From positions 7,006,001 through 7,070,000 of the forward strand of contig CAJFCV020000003.1 in NCBI GenBank assembly GCA_904066235.2: a stretch of 64,000 nt of DNA, written 5' to 3'. How positions within the stretch are numbered: the first letter of the stretch is position 1; each line of letters starts with the position of its first letter. Shown here piece by piece: positions 34,030-49,776 of this stretch. Source of the DNA: Bursaphelenchus xylophilus. Its lineage: Eukaryota; Nematoda; Chromadorea; Rhabditida; Aphelenchoididae. Both the position numbers and the translations under genes were made by a program. The notes under the pieces are model-generated. The model saw only the letters and a list, made by a program, of their open reading frames with translations. It was not told where the DNA came from and made no database searches.

Positions 34030-35794
34030 TTAGAGGCCGTCGTCTGGTTTTTGTTTCTTTTCAGGTTGCTTGGGAGATGGTCCTTGGCCTAGCCATTCGG
34101 CCACTTCCTTGGCCTGATCATCACTTAACATGGGCTTTTCCATGGCTACAGTTCGAAGAGATTCAAGTTGAGGTTCATCTTGCGGGGCCTGTTTCTCAAC
34201 GGATTTTCGGTTTCTATAATTATTTATAATCGGTGATTTTGAAATATTGCGCTTACGGATCAGTGTCCTTTGAGGTTCCCACTCCTTCATAAACTCCGAA
34301 TGACTCCAATTGTTCTCGAAGTTGTTTTGCATCCTCCAATTCAGGTGTTTCCGATGGGTTTTCTCCATTTCTCTTGGCCATATACCTCTTGTACTTCTCG
34401 AAGCAGTTGTTGATCTCTTGGTTTACAGTAATCAGCTCGTCTGAAATGGAAAAGTTAACCGTCCTTAAATAGAGAGATAACTTACAAGTCACGTCATCGC
34501 TGTATTCGGAGTTGATGAGATCCACGATTCGGTGTTGCATACTCTGGAGAGTCTTATGCAGATCCTCAATCAGTTGGAGTTCTTCAGGAATTTCCTCCCC
34601 GGGGGTAAGATCACTCAAAAGATCTCGAAGTACGGTGATATTGACTGTAACAATATCAACATCAGCCCTAAGCTTAGTCAACGGATCCTGGACAGCTGCT
34701 GTGTCTCCGGTTTGAGGTTGACCGGGCAAAGGAGCGGTTGTCTAAAATTTAAATTGACATTGCCCTCTTTTTTACACACAACTACAAACAAAATACACAA
34801 CTGAGAAAACAGAACATACGATTCTCTGTGCAGAAATAAAATTTCCCGTAGCCCCGGCTACTGGAACTGGAAATGTCTGGAGAGTGGCTTGCAAGGGGGT
34901 CGTTTGATTTTGGGTCGCTTGTGCAGCGGGTGGAGCTACTGGCTCAGTGAAAACGGTCTACAATACGACATCTACTATCACCAACACGATAAAAACCAAA
35001 AAGGAAAAGCAATCAATAAGCGCATGCTTTAAATTACAGTAACTTACCCTCTTCGGTGTGATTATGGGAGCCATTTTATCAAAGTCCGTGGCCGGAAACT
35101 CGACTCCCTTGGCTCTGAGTTCGTCGTAAACTTCACAGACTCCAACCAGAGCTGGGTTTCCACGGAAAGCATCCGCCCAAGACTAAAATAGATTTCTTTC
35201 GTTATTTCAAGCCTTACATCACCGAATTATCCACTTAAGGGTGATGACATACCTGAATAAGCTCTAGAACCCTCTCTTGAACTGCCTGAGGGGCATCATA
35301 CTTCGCTCCGATCATCCTGACCAACTCATTTATGAATTCTTTTTGACAAACAAGCGCTTTGAATCTTTGGTCACAATTCTTAACACAAGTTTCCAGGATT
35401 GTCAATGTGTACATCACAATCCCATTATGTTTTCCCATCTGTGTTTCCAATCTTCTCTTAACGGCCCGAAGGGCATTCCTTCCTCCATCAATGGTGTAGT
35501 TGATGTAATCGCAGATCTCCATGTTCAGTCCCCAATTCTCAGTCTGAAGGCGGTCAGCATCTGTGGCCAATTCTAAAAGTATAAGGTGAATATTATCCAG
35601 GGATGACATCTAAAAGTCAACAATGAAACAGAAAATAACTTACCGATCTTCTTCCCGACCTCTGTTTCGAAGGGATTTCCCTGAAAGAAATCACTGACCT
35701 TGGTTGCTGCCTCGGCTACAGCACCTTTAGCCTGTTCCATAGCAGTTGTGAGCTGCTCCGAGACCTGATTGATACGTTCCTGGTTCGTCGACAT
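34030..35794 (-). CDS. tom1: TOM1-like protein (VHS and GAT domains)
   Basis: Seven exons (35794-35644, 35572-35253, 35182-35048, 34957-34820, 34741-34486, 34440-34257 and 34213-34030) give 455 aa. The VHS domain covers about 45-185, with NWGLNMEICDYINYT, VMYTLTILETCVKNC and CEVYDELRAKGVEFP. A Pro/Gln/Thr-rich linker follows. The GAT domain covers about 255-360 (DLLSDLTPGEEIPEELQLIE) and binds ubiquitin and Tollip in the known family. TOM1 sorts ubiquitinated cargo at early endosomes and is linked to autophagosome maturation. The C-terminus is short compared with human TOM1 (about 490 aa). Confidence 0.92.
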
Positions 35795-36809
35795 GCCTAC
35801 CGACCCGCGGTTCTTTGTTCTGTGCATATTCCACTATTAGTTACAATAATAAAACCCGAATTATAGGAATAACAATCCTACGCGCATATAATCTTATCAG
35901 TGGTAACCCAAATATGATAAAAAAATTGTTGTTCTTCAATGTTTTCATGCGAAATTTATCCACAAATGGGCAAAGCAACAAACATTGGCCTGCGGGCATG
36001 AGTGCGCTTTTTTGAGAGTAAAAGAGGAAAAGGGGGAAAGAGTAGAGTGGAATGGGAAGAGATGGTCGGGAGCTCAGAGAATGGGGAAGAAAACACTAAA
36101 ATTGGAATAATTTGGGGTAACGAACGCCTCAGGGGGACAAAACTTTCGTTTAGTAAACTCCTATAAATATCAAAGAACTATGCACGCGATGGAATTTTCA
36201 ACACCTTTTCGGTAATCAAAAACTGAAATATCAGAGGTTTGAGTCACGACTGATGAAATAAAAACATTCGCATCAGCTGTAGAAAGCAGCTTTTAGCAAT
36301 TTTGTTAATAGATCGAGAACGGCTTATAGCCTACATTACCTAAAACAACTTAGCTTTCATAAAGGAAATTATTTTTATGGAACAGTATAACTCAAAATCT
36401 TTGTCTCCTTCCACTCTCGCGACTTTAATTAACTCTCTTTTTACCGCGGTCGGAATTTTTTCGGGGTCATTTTCCGCTCAGAGCGATTACTACTTAAGAA
36501 TATATATTTGTTCGCGGTCAGATTTACTGGCATAAATAATGTAATACAATTACTACCAACATATATTAATAACCAATACCAAAAATTTATCGCGATTTAA
36601 AGTAACCTTGGAGGTCGGTTCAACCTTTAGAATAGAGCAAAAAAAATAATAGATACTTTATGACCAGTAAAAGACACTCAAATATTACTTTACAATGTTA
36701 GTCTGTACAATTTAATAGATTTAGACCGAAAAAAACAAAAATTAACCAGTGATGATGGACATGTTAAAGATAAAGGCACACGATGGGAATACTATAAGAT
36801 TGTGGAAGC
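35795..36809. other. intergenic region DRAM to TOM1
   Basis: About 1 kb upstream of TOM1 and downstream of the DRAM gene (both minus). Mostly AT-rich, with purine-rich patches near 36010-36080. No exon, RNA gene or strong inverted repeat was recognised. Confidence 0.5.
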
Positions 36810-37990
36810 TTAGGGAGAAGCACCAGTCAAATCAGACTCGGATCTCCAGATAGGACTCTGATCAAGATGCCCGACCAAGGGATTCACTCGAAGATCGACC
36901 CGAATCTTTTCAAAATCTCGTGAAAAGGAGAGGATAAAGGCCATATTAAGGAGGGCCAATATCCATTCAGCCAATGCGGAAACACAATGCAGTTCATATC
37001 CCTAAAAAAAGAGAACAAAGTCAGCAATTATAATGTAATTACTGCTAGTAGAGAACAAAACATACTTCATGCATTTGCTTATGAGACCATGGCCGTGGAG
37101 TTGGATCATTTGGATGGAATTTATGAAACTCGTTGGCGGCTGCTACTCCATAATACACTGCTGAAAACAGGCCTCAAACAGTTGACGTATATTACAACTT
37201 ACCCACGAAGAATGAAACTACACTAAACCCGGCTAGAACACTCCGGATATTGGCTGCCCTTCGACCCGCGAATAAAGGGCACATTAAATGAGAAATTATA
37301 GCTTGTAATACCATATAAAGACCGCCGAAACCAAAGCAAGTGAAGGCCCCAAACAAGTGAACTTTTACAACGGCCGTCTCCTGGAAGTTGGCCACGATAA
37401 ACATTCCAATACCCCCGAAGGTCCCAAGATACAGTGCAAGCCCATTCAAACGTTTCAAAAATAAATTTGATGATCGATTGAGTTCAGCAATCAAGGAATA
37501 CCTAAATTAGTCCCAATTGTTTTGGTTATTCTCAGGGTTTCGGTTGTAAAATAAAAATATTCTCACCGAAGATGGACAATTACTATCGAAAGAAGCGCAC
37601 ACAAATTGAGCAGCATTGAGAACACACAACTTTCTGGCCGATTATCTCCATTGGCCGAGATGTAAGGAAAAACGGGATCCACATCTCCGTGATAAACCGC
37701 AAAGCAGTACGTTGCTCCTGAAAATGCAATAAAGCATCAACATCAAGATATAGTCCGGATAATCTGGAAAAATCAACAAAATGACTCATGTTACCTAAAG
37801 ACACACCAAAAAAATCAAATAACTTACCCAACATGGCCGTGAAGACAATGGCAAAAAGGACAGGTAGATGGCCGGCTCCAAGCCGACCCACTTGAAGAAG
37901 TCTCATGGCTCTCGGATAATCTTGAGTCCGAGAAAGAGCGGCGGCGCCTGAACGGGCCGCTAAATCAACGCTGTAAACGGTGGGCAACAT
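36810..37990 (-). CDS. DRAM-family (Frag1/DRAM/Sfk1) multi-pass membrane protein
   Basis: Five exons (37990-37828, 37717-37567, 37501-37203, 37160-37066 and 37001-36810) give 299 aa with about six membrane helices. Family blocks are PVFPYISANGDNRPESCVFS, GIGMFIVANFQETAVVKVH, FGGLYMVLQAIISHLM and AEWILALLNMAFILSFSRDF. These match DRAM1/DRAM2, lysosomal proteins that promote autophagy. The skipped 110-nt intron 1 contains alternative acceptors, but only 37717 restores the family frame. The N-terminal ~40 residues (MLPTVYSVDLAARSGAAA...) are an extension relative to human DRAM2. Confidence 0.88.
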
Positions 37991-39312
37991 TTAATCCATA
38001 TTTAGCCAAACAAAATCACGACGGACAACAGCGGTAAAGACAATTATCACAGAAAATATCCGAAGAAAACAAAATTGGTCCAAATGGATTTGCATCCATA
38101 ATAAAAATCATGTGGAAAGTAATAAACAAAGAAACAAATTGGCAGAAAAAAGCAAACAATCTGAAAATATGCCGAACAGTATAATGAAACTAGATACATG
38201 GCAGCCCACGTCAAGCACATAATTCTTTATATAAATTATAAAAATCTCCCTGTGGTCAGATCTGAAATTTTTTTTTCGAATTTTTCACGTGAAAAATATT
38301 TCTTTCTTGACCACAATTTGCAGAAAGCCAACGCCAAAACTATTCGTGCAAGGACCCCCGAAAATGGATCAACTGGATGCATCGATCATGAATTATAATA
38401 CACTGCATCGGAACAGCAAGTATATTTTTCATAACACGAATTTTTATATTCGCTGTGTCTTTTGTTATCAAACCAATTGGTATTGAGTTTTGATAAAAAC
38501 AAAACCATCCCACCTTTGCAATGACAAAGTAAATCTTCATTTATCAAGAAAGTTACAAGTTCTAAAATCAAGTAAAACAAAAATTAATGTGAGGAGGACC
38601 TGCGAGAGATTACGAGTATAAAGGACAGTGCACGCTGAACAGGGCACCTATACAATCAAATAAACCCATTTCTTGTGAAAACAACCAGTATGCAAAAGGC
38701 GGAGAAATGGGGTTTAGGATTACTGTAGAGTTAAACAAGAAGATAAAAACGAAAGCTCATTCTGATTGTCATCTGGAGGGAAACCCCGGAAGCAGTAAGC
38801 ACTCATCACAACCAACTGCAACTCTAAAAAATAAAATATCTCTTCAAAGCCGTTGTAATGAGAGCATACTGGTGACATTAAACTATTGAGAAATGATTTC
38901 CGTAATAGAAATACAAGTACAGCAACATTGAGAAATGAGCAAAAAAGCCTTAGAAGGATAAAGGGCCAAAGATTCAAAAAAGTTTGCAACGGGGAATATT
39001 GGGAGGGCTGAGGCTTTATAATGGGATTAAAAACGAATCGGCTAAAATATCAGTGATAAATCTAACAACTACTGGTAACAGCTAATTCAGTTTTTGCTCC
39101 GCGGAAATGCACAACACCAACTGATTTTGTTTGATTGAGATTTCCGTCTAACAGTTACCTTGCTATAGATAATCTAACTAGGGATTGCCCAAATCATTGG
39201 GAAATGCCAGAGAATTTTAGAATTAAACAAGTTTTGATAAAAATTTCAGGGATGTTAGCCCGTTTAAACAAAACAACTAAGAAGAAAGACAAAATATGAA
39301 TAACTTTAGATT
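37991..39312. other. intergenic region
   Basis: About 1.3 kb between the DRAM start and the RNA-binding-protein stop (both minus). It contains poly-A-rich runs and no supportable exon. Short open frames (38198-38398, 38707-38889 and their antisense) show no conserved text or splice sites. Confidence 0.45.
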
Positions 39313-41511
<2,199 letters not shown>

Positions 41512-42703
41512 TTTGAGTTTGGATCGAGGTTGGAGATCAGAAATCGGTGCGTACAGTGATGGTTTTGGCCAAAGACGAAATTGTTCTGAGCTCAAAACTT
41601 CTAGGAAGCCTTCTGACCGAGAACAAGCGGACGGATTGATGCGCTGAAAACACGAGACAATCAAACATAAGAGTGCATGTTCAGGGCAAAAAACTCGGAA
41701 AACGGTATTTTGACATAAAAGTTCACTAAAAACTGGGAGGGCACGGAAGCGGGAAGAAGAAAGGCCCAGAAATTAGACAAAGTTAGGAATACCAATCGTG
41801 AAATGCCAATCGGTGGTTGGAGTTTTGAAAAAAAAGCGTACTTGAAATGCAAACTTTTATACAACGGATAAGGCAAGCAACCATTGGTACACCCACAAAA
41901 TCGCTAATTCAACTTTTTTTCCAATTGTCGCCCGCGAAGAAGGGAAAAGATTGGATAAATTATAAAAAGCCCTCAAAAAAGTCGGGCGAAGAGCTTATCA
42001 GTAGCCTAAATGTCTCTTGCCCGATACTGTACTGATAAATTTGAAGAAAAGAAACTCAAATTTACGAATAACAAGTATTGGATACGTCTGCGACGGTCTC
42101 TCGGCCATTCGCAACAATAAATGAAAAATTGAGGGGAGACATTTTTTGAATTTTGGGATTTTATTTTTCGATTCATCACGTATTTTGCAGATGGAGGATT
42201 AGGTAAATTTTATTTCGACTAGCTTTGGTTGCTTGCTTTATTTACTTGAAGTTCAATGTTTTCATGTCAAAAAAAATAAAAATTACAAAAAATTTACATT
42301 TTTTGCATTACTCTGTAATACAAGAATGTAAAATTCAGAAAAAACGAGCATGATTTTCGTAATTAGCGGCCTCGATTATCCATAAATCCACTATTTTTCG
42401 AAAAACTCAATATTGCATTTACTCTGAAAACAATGTACGAAAATACGCATTTCTTACAAAGTTAATAAATGAGAAATGACGTTTATTGGTGTAATAACTT
42501 AGAAACACATTATAAATGTAAGGCGTTTTGAGTATAATACGAGGCTGATCACAACTATAGCATATAATTTGGGAGGTAAATCATTTAAAAAAGTATTAAG
42601 CTGTGGCAAACTTGTCTGTGGATTCCATAAAATAGTTATAGATTTAGCGTAATACTTTTCGAGAACATGAGTTATCTCCCATTGTAAGACACAATCTATC
42701 TTA
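41512..42703. other. intergenic region
   Basis: About 1.2 kb, AT-rich, between the disordered-protein stop and the RNA-binding-protein first exon (both minus), so likely the promoter of the latter. A minus-strand frame at 41643-41512 directly upstream of the first exon is open (LEVLSSEQFRLWPKPSL...) and might extend the N-terminus. No other feature was seen. Confidence 0.4.
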
Positions 42704-43354
42704 TCATGAAGATGGTCCGGCAGGTTGGTCCGGATTTGGATTATTATTGTTCGTTGTCTGTCGTGTTCGACTTCTGGTTACCCGCTGTGTACTTGTACTA
42801 GTTCCATGTTGGAGCTCTAACTTTCGTTGCTTTGATGGCGGTTCCTGAGCATTGTCTTCCTCACTTTCACCCTCTTGCACGTGTGGTTCTGTTTCACTGT
42901 CTTTGTGGCTTTGTGGTTCTTCTTGAGAAGTGGAAGGTCGTTGATCGTCTGGGTCACTTGAAGATGGCTTTTCTTCTTCTGATAGATCTAAATTGTGTTA
43001 AGTTATCATCAGCCGGGAGAATCAGGTGTAATTTTTATCTAAAGTCATCAAATTTCAATTGAAAATCTTACATTTTACAAGTGGCACTTTCCTGTTTGTT
43101 TCCTCTTCACTCTTTGCAAATCCATTTAATCCATTGGGAACAACGGCTGTAGAATTGGCATCTTTATCAAAGAGTTCGTCCTCGGCATCAGAATCCGAGC
43201 TGAGTCCAGATCTTCCATCGGAATTGTCATGTGCTTGGTTCATTTGCGGGGAACTCTCGTTGGACGAAGCCAGATCTTGGTTAAGCATCATTCGCGGACG
43301 GCCCTCTGGATGGTCCGGAATGCCCAACGAATTGCTAGAGGGCGGACTTGTCAT
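42704..43354 (-). CDS. small disordered acidic protein of unknown function
   Basis: Two exons (43354-43072 and 42987-42704; intron 84 nt) give 188 aa. An in-frame TGA precedes the ATG, which fixes the start. There is no folded domain. Ser/Asp/Glu-rich stretches (SDSDAEDELFDKD, EGESEEDNAQEPPSKQRK) alternate with Pro and Gln, and a basic segment RVTRSRTRQTTNNNNP lies near the C-terminus, suggesting a nuclear protein. I do not recognise a family. It is the last supportable gene before an 11-kb stretch without genes. Confidence 0.6.
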
Positions 43355-46300
43355 TCACTTGAAAAGTATTTTAAAAATTCTATGCAAATGTGGGCGATTA
43401 TAAAGATCACACCGCTTTCAAAACTGGAGGCTTCACGAATTTTGCCTTCCGTACTAGTTTCTATCCGCTTTAAAAATAACTCTTTGATTAGCATAATATC
43501 TAGAAAAACGGGGTTGGCTTGTCTATTTTTGAATTGGGGCCTGTCATAGAAGTCAAACATAGCTGACTGGTCAATTGATCTAACGGGTCTCATCAGTGGC
43601 TTAACTTTCATACCAACGGACTAAAGTAACACCCTAACTCGCTCATAAAAACGCGCTAAATTGCTTGGAAAAGCAGAACAGAATGTAAGGACTATCATGT
43701 AGAGGAAAGGAAACGCTCATGGTTAAAGGTGGAAACCCTCAAGAAAAATATTTTGGAAAAAGAAGCGATCCGTCAGGGGAAAGGTCGGGAATTGTGTGCT
43801 GTTGTTTTCCTGAGGGCCGTCGCTTTTTCTCTCGCGCCAAACTCTTCTCAGGCCGGACACACGGAGCGAACGCTTGCTGGCTTTGTGTGTGCATGCCTTC
43901 CTCCCTATCGCTTTGCTGGTCGGGTTTTCTTTGGACATTCGTTCGGTTTTATTCGTTAATCTTTGGTAGGCCTGTAAAAAATAACTTGCAAAATTTTTGA
44001 AACTTACAAAAGTAAGGCCTAGAAGCGTACCAAACAGGATTCGAAGGTTACATTGCTTTCCAGTTCCTTTATTTGTATAACATTTTGATCATTGTTTCAT
44101 TGGTATCTTATCCATTGTTTTATTGGTAACACGAGCATTACCATAAATGAATGCATAAAAAACAAGGGAAACAACAAACAGGGAAACGCAATGTCTTGCG
44201 TAACATTTTTTTTATTCTCATCCAAGCTTGCATTAGCATTCAGCCAATGTCATAAAATAATAAAACAACAAAAGAAATGGATTACATTAATGCATCGATC
44301 ACATGCTCCGAGAAATTAAAAGAATTCGTCCTTAGTATTATACGTAGTCAGCAATAACAGCTTGATTTGCTGATTTGTAAACCTTGGAAGGCATTTGTTT
44401 TTTTACGATTACAAAAAGTGAAAACAAAACCGTCAACGAAATACTAATATAAGAACATTCAAAGTACTTATTAGTTATAAGAGTGTCTGTTATCTGTAAT
44501 ATAAAAAGCTGCATAGCATGATTTCGGCCTGAAGGTGGTCACATCTAGGTCAAAATCAAGTGATAAAAGTTTAGTGCACGCAGTTAAATATCTAATTAAC
44601 CGGTAAAAAAGGGTATTAGAAAGAAGAAATCGAGCTTTCTTGAAAGTACGGGCTCTGGCCCTTCAATGAATAATAAGACATTGCAAATGATGGCACGTGG
44701 GGAGAGGTTTTGAAACGAGAAAGCGTTCGGAATTGATAAAAATCCAAGACGTAATGTTTTTCGACGCCAATTTGTTTCCAAAAACACATTCATTCATGAG
44801 GGTAAGGGCTACTGCAAAAAATACAGTCACTAAGGTGGCTGACCATAAAAATAGATTTAAAGTTTGAAAGCTTTAAGCTCGACCCGCTCAGTCTTGTTAT
44901 GACATTCCCAGGCGCTCCGTAGTCTTATCAATTTTCGAATTTTCTCACCTCTGACACTTCGAAAGCGATTGCAACACTTTGCAACTTGAAATCTTCACGC
45001 GTTTTAAGACTCTGAGTTGTTACAAAAACAATGATAGAGAAGGGTCAAAGTGTTAGGAAAGAAAACTGACAAAATTAACTGGTCAATCAAAGTATTACGA
45101 CATCAGCGCTCGAGACTTAAAGTAACGAGAGAATTCGCAGCGAATTCCTGGTCACTAAATCGCGACAAAGTAAGAAAAATATGGTTTGCACGAACTATGA
45201 TATTTCTCTACTCGGTTTGGGTCGGAATAAAAGTGATTGGGGCACAAAGAACGGAGGGCAAAACACTCCAGAAAATTCTCTCAAAGAAGTCCCCGATTAT
45301 AATCTGACGTTCATTTGGACATGATTCCCAGGCTCAAAGTGTCTGTATTTGTAAAAGAGAAGGGGTGTTCGTACGGGCCGGAAAGTTCATTTGTTTTGTG
45401 ACAGTCTTTAAATTAAGAAGTGTTTCAAAAAGAATTGAGTTTTAAAGCCTGGGAAAGTGTCTATCTTCCAAGATTAAATTCAAACTTGAACAGTTGGGAT
45501 GTGGGATCATGGTCCGAAGACAAGACTTTAATAAACGAGCCTTGAATGGCCTATGAGCAAGTTTAAAGTAATAGAAAACATGGGTATTTGATCACCTATC
45601 ACTGAGCATGACAAAATGAAAAATAGATTGTAGGGATCATAAAATGAGAAGTTTTGTGACATTCTTTCTTACGATTAAATAATACCGTATATCCTCCAGA
45701 TCCCCTACCGATAACTCTGTGAATCTTTGAATAAAAAACGTGTTCGATCTGGAGTTAAAGAAAACAGCCCATTCTCACTCTGCAGGAATCCACAATATTA
45801 CACTAAACACGTCAAAGAATCCGAACATGTCAAGACAATGATAATCTCATTTCTTCAAAGCACAAAGACCACAGTTTAGCTCAGTTGAGAGTGTCTGGAG
45901 GCGAAAGCGAGACCTGCGAATGTTGGGTTAGATCGAGAACTTATTGTTAAACATCTTCGAAATGGTTTCGACTCAAACAATAAATCTGTTTTTTCTCCAG
46001 GGAAAGTATTTGAACATTTGCGCAACAACGGAAGGAAGCCGGCTTTGGCCGCGCAACAATTTCTCGAACGATGTTAAACAAAACTAAAGACAAGCAAAAA
46101 ATGAATGACAACATAAGGTCAGAAGGGCAAAAAAAGATCTCCCGTTTTTTAAAAGGAATGTTGATCTAGAGAAAAGCTGATCGTAGCATATTCTCTTATT
46201 TACATTTCACTGCACCCATCAAGACCACTCCCGTCGTTTTTTTCTGGCCACATACGAGGACTATGACCTATTTACAACGCAATCTTTTGTTTGACTAGAT

Positions 46301-46657
46301 AACTTTCTTTTGACCTGGGATCTCGAGGGGCCGGGTTTAAAGTGTTCTAAAATCGATGTCAAAGATAGTCAAGTTGAGAGGATTAAAACGGTTCATGGGT
46401 CAAGCTCTCGAACCCAATTGAACACAGTGCATATGTATAGATTACAAATGCTTATTGATTACGTAACTCGAATTAATATCAAAAAAAAATTGAAAAAAAA
46501 ATCTTGAAAATCGGAAAATCTGAGTGTCTCGGCGGATATGTTGGGATCAAAATGTTCAGAAAAATAGGATTTGAAAGCCATGAGATCGGTGAAAAACTGA
46601 AAGTGTGGTCTCCAAACAACCCTGATGGAGGGTTACCTGTCCAATGCTGCACTTTAG

Positions 46658-47548
46658 GGGTGACTGAATTTATGGGTGACGCAGAGTCGGGTGGTGCAGG
46701 TTCGGGTGAGAACTTTCGGGTGATCGCAAAGTCGGGTAATGCAAAGTCGGGTGGTGCATATTCGGGTGATGGAATTTTGGGGTGGGGGAATTCTCGGGTG
46801 ATGAAAAATATTGCACTGAAGGCTACTAAATATAAAATATTGTACTAATGGCTACTAAATATGACGTAATATTGTTAAAATCTTAAAATTTTTTTAATTT
46901 TATGCTTTTTGGGGTTTTCAACCATCAGGAACCCAAAAAGAGAAACCATTTTGTTCGAAATTTTCTGTGAATATCAGTCTGTCGGGAAAATAACGGCGGA
47001 TCGTCGCAGCAAAATGTCTCGCCTCGCCGCTATCGCGCACCAAATCCCAAGCCGCGGCTTGCAGTCGCAAAGCGATGATGAGCGACTCCGAGGTGCGACG
47101 ATCCGCCGTTTTTTCCCGACAGACCGATACTATTTTTCTGCGATAATTTTCGAAAATTTATTTTTGTTTTTTTTTTGAAGGTTTCAATGTCACGTCATAG
47201 TTAGTTATGATCATTACAACATCGTCCAGATCACCATAGCAATTTCCCACTTCAAAATGGTTTCCATTTTTGGATTCCTGATGGTCGAAAACCCCAAAAA
47301 GCATAAAATTTAAAAAATTTTAAGACTTTAACAAGATTACGCCATATTTAGTAGCCATTAGTACAATATTTTATATTTAGTAGCCTTCAGTGCAATATTT
47401 TTCATCACCCGAGAATTCCCCCACCCCAAGATTCCATCACCCGAATATGCACCACCCGACTTTGCATCACCCGACTTTGCGATCACCCGAAAGTTCTCAC
47501 CCGAACCTGCACCACCCGACTCTGCGTCACCCATAATTTCCTGACCCC
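46658..47548. repeat. foldback F with tandem GGGTGATGCA-type repeats in its arms
   Basis: The left arm 46658-46930 and right arm 47271-47548 are inverted copies of about 275 bp. The outer ~130 bp of each arm is a tandem array around tcgggtgatgcaaag (15-18 bp period). The inner part is AT-rich (ggctactaaatat... atgctttttggggttttc). The build matches element E at 26028-26695: tandem GC-rich outer arm, AT-rich inner arm and short centre, though the repeat units differ. Confidence 0.75.
46976..47127. mobile_element. 152-bp MITE nested in the centre of foldback F
   Basis: Ends are inverted repeats of about 33 bp (agtctgtcgggaaaataacg... and complement cgttttttcccgacagacc). The interior is CG-rich (ctcgccgctatcgcg) unlike its surroundings. 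Confidence 0.6.
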
Positions 47549-49776
47549 GCACTTTAGCAGGTCTTTTTTGACTCCCAGAACAATTGGTCAACAGACTTTT
47601 GTCACAAAAGAAGGAACGCATTAAGTGGTGGATTGTTAAGACGACCTAATAGATTAGTCTTGTAAGAGCTGAGTTATGAGCGAGACCCGACTACAAACTC
47701 CTAAAAATTGTTGGGGCGGGTGTTCAGGATATCGATAATGGAGGGTGGGGGAGAAAAGACCAGGACATGACCCCCTTCCCGCTGACGTGAATGTTTTTGG
47801 GTCAGGTGTCCATGAGACTTTGGAACAATATCGTGGAGGTTAAGAATCATTCGGCTGAAGAGTTGGCTAAAATTTTTAAACTGTAAGAATCCTTTCCAAA
47901 AATAAGTATGTATAGGGTCAGGCCCGTACGTATTTTCTTTCCATTTAACAGTGATTTTTTCGAAAACGAGAAGTGTTTAAGACTTTCGTAAGAGTTGAGA
48001 GTTCTCTGAAATCTCTTTCAATGATAACAAGTCCTGTCAGTCCAATATCGGGAGGGGAGGGCGCCTGTTTCCAAAGTTCTTTCGCACAGAGATTAACCGT
48101 ATTTTGTCGTAAACATATTCATTGTTTAAGGCATATGAATGAAAACTTTTCCGGGATGGCATGCCAAAGTAACGAATTTACAGGGAAGTACTCCAAATGG
48201 GACCAGATTTTGATGAATCTTGGCACTTTAGAATCATAAAAGACCGATATTTTCGGTCGAAAGTTGGCAAAAATGTGTTACTTATTGCAAATGTGTAAAA
48301 GCTTTCATACCCGTTTCGAGCACTCTCTCGGCCGCAAAGATCGTTGAATATCTACGCTGCCCGACAAAGCGCAAGCTAAAATTTTCAAAAATTTATGTGT
48401 GGCCTCTGCCCGACGTCCGTGCAAAATTAAAAAAAAAAACTGAATGTCGCTCTTGGGGTACCTCCCAGTTAGTTGTGTTACGAATTAAAGAATGTGAAGG
48501 GTGATGTTAAAGCGACATAAGAACGACTTTGGAATGAGGATGTATGTTTTTGTTTACAATCCTGGCACATCCCGCCAAAGACGATCGCTAAGTGATTGGT
48601 CTCGGATTCATTTAAAGCCTGGGTTTTCCTTCCCTTTGACCGATGGTTATGTTTTCATTCAGGAAGGGATATCTGGAATAACAAAGCATATTTTTCTTTT
48701 TTGAGATTGCAAAGGGGTCTGCAACGAATGGGCTAAATAGAATGGGTACAAAATAAGAGCACAAGGAAGAGGAAATAATGTATTATACTGTAAGTCATTA
48801 CATATAATGCAAATACAGTAGATAAAAATAAATAACTCAGCAGAAACAATGACTATAAGACTTGCTCTGAACATGCATGTGAAGTCTAAAGGTCCAAGAA
48901 GATGCCGTTTTCAACATTCCCTCCTGACTTGCAACCCCATCCATCCAAGACCTGTTACAAAACCGCGAGTGGAAAGAGCCGAGTTTCAAATGAGTATCAG
49001 ATAAAATAAAGTTGTCTCCCTTCACAGAGGAGCGGCGGATCGGATGTCAGACCGGGATCTCCAAAAAAACCCGTCAGATTGAGGGCTGACACCAGGCTCT
49101 GTCCTCGACTTTAATTTAAACACATTAACAGCAATATTCGAAGGAAAAACAAGTCTGGAGCCAATTCTTCCTTTACACTCGTTTTCTTACATTTTTTGAT
49201 TCCTTAATTTTTCGTTTTGTTATCGTCACAGCCCCGACTTCTGTCACTGGTCTGATCTCTCGATCTTCACAATTGTTCAGCTGTTTCTCGTCGGCGGAAC
49301 TTTGAGGTTAATGGTGCAATGTGTGCAGCAGAACAAGTGGCGGGCAAAGTGCAAAAAATTTGGCATGTTCAAAATGAAAAAAAAAAACTCATTTTTCGTT
49401 TTGAAAATGATGGGCTGACGGTCTGCAAAAACAAGTCTAGGGAATGGGACAGCAGTTCGATCTAAAAAAGACATTCTGCACAGTCAAGGGTCCAATGCTT
49501 GAAGTCATTGCTTATGCAGAACAAAACTCTGGAACACTTTCTCAAGAAATCCCCGGTAATTTATGCAAATCCGACACCAAAAATGTCAGACAAGACGGCT
49601 TCTGTAGACAAGAACACATTTCAGAGGAAGTTGATGGGAAAATGCCCTCAAGGCATGAGTTCTTAGAATAAAAGAAACAAATTTGGGCGATGATTATTCA
49701 ACACATTTTAGATTTTTGAAATTATTTCGATTCTTTATTTCTGATTTTTTGCACATGGTCTGGTGAATACCATGTA

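Noticed and set aside
34253..34368. Minus frame 34030-34368 beginning MEKTHRKHLNW
   Set aside because: Out of frame with the GAT exon. Only its part after 34213 is the real last TOM1 exon.
35573..35609. TOM1 exon 2 starting at the acceptor at 35610
   Set aside because: This gives an in-frame stop. The acceptor at 35573 restores the VHS-domain frame.
43351..43611. Upstream exon for the disordered protein gene
   Set aside because: An in-frame TGA directly before the ATG at 43354 blocks any upstream coding extension. The ORF remains unexplained.
45875..45955. Possible tRNA (ttagctcagttgagagtg ... gggttagatc)
   Set aside because: The A-box resembles a tRNA D-arm, but the D-loop is short, the T-loop sequence is wrong and no acceptor stem forms. 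At most a decayed tRNA pseudogene.
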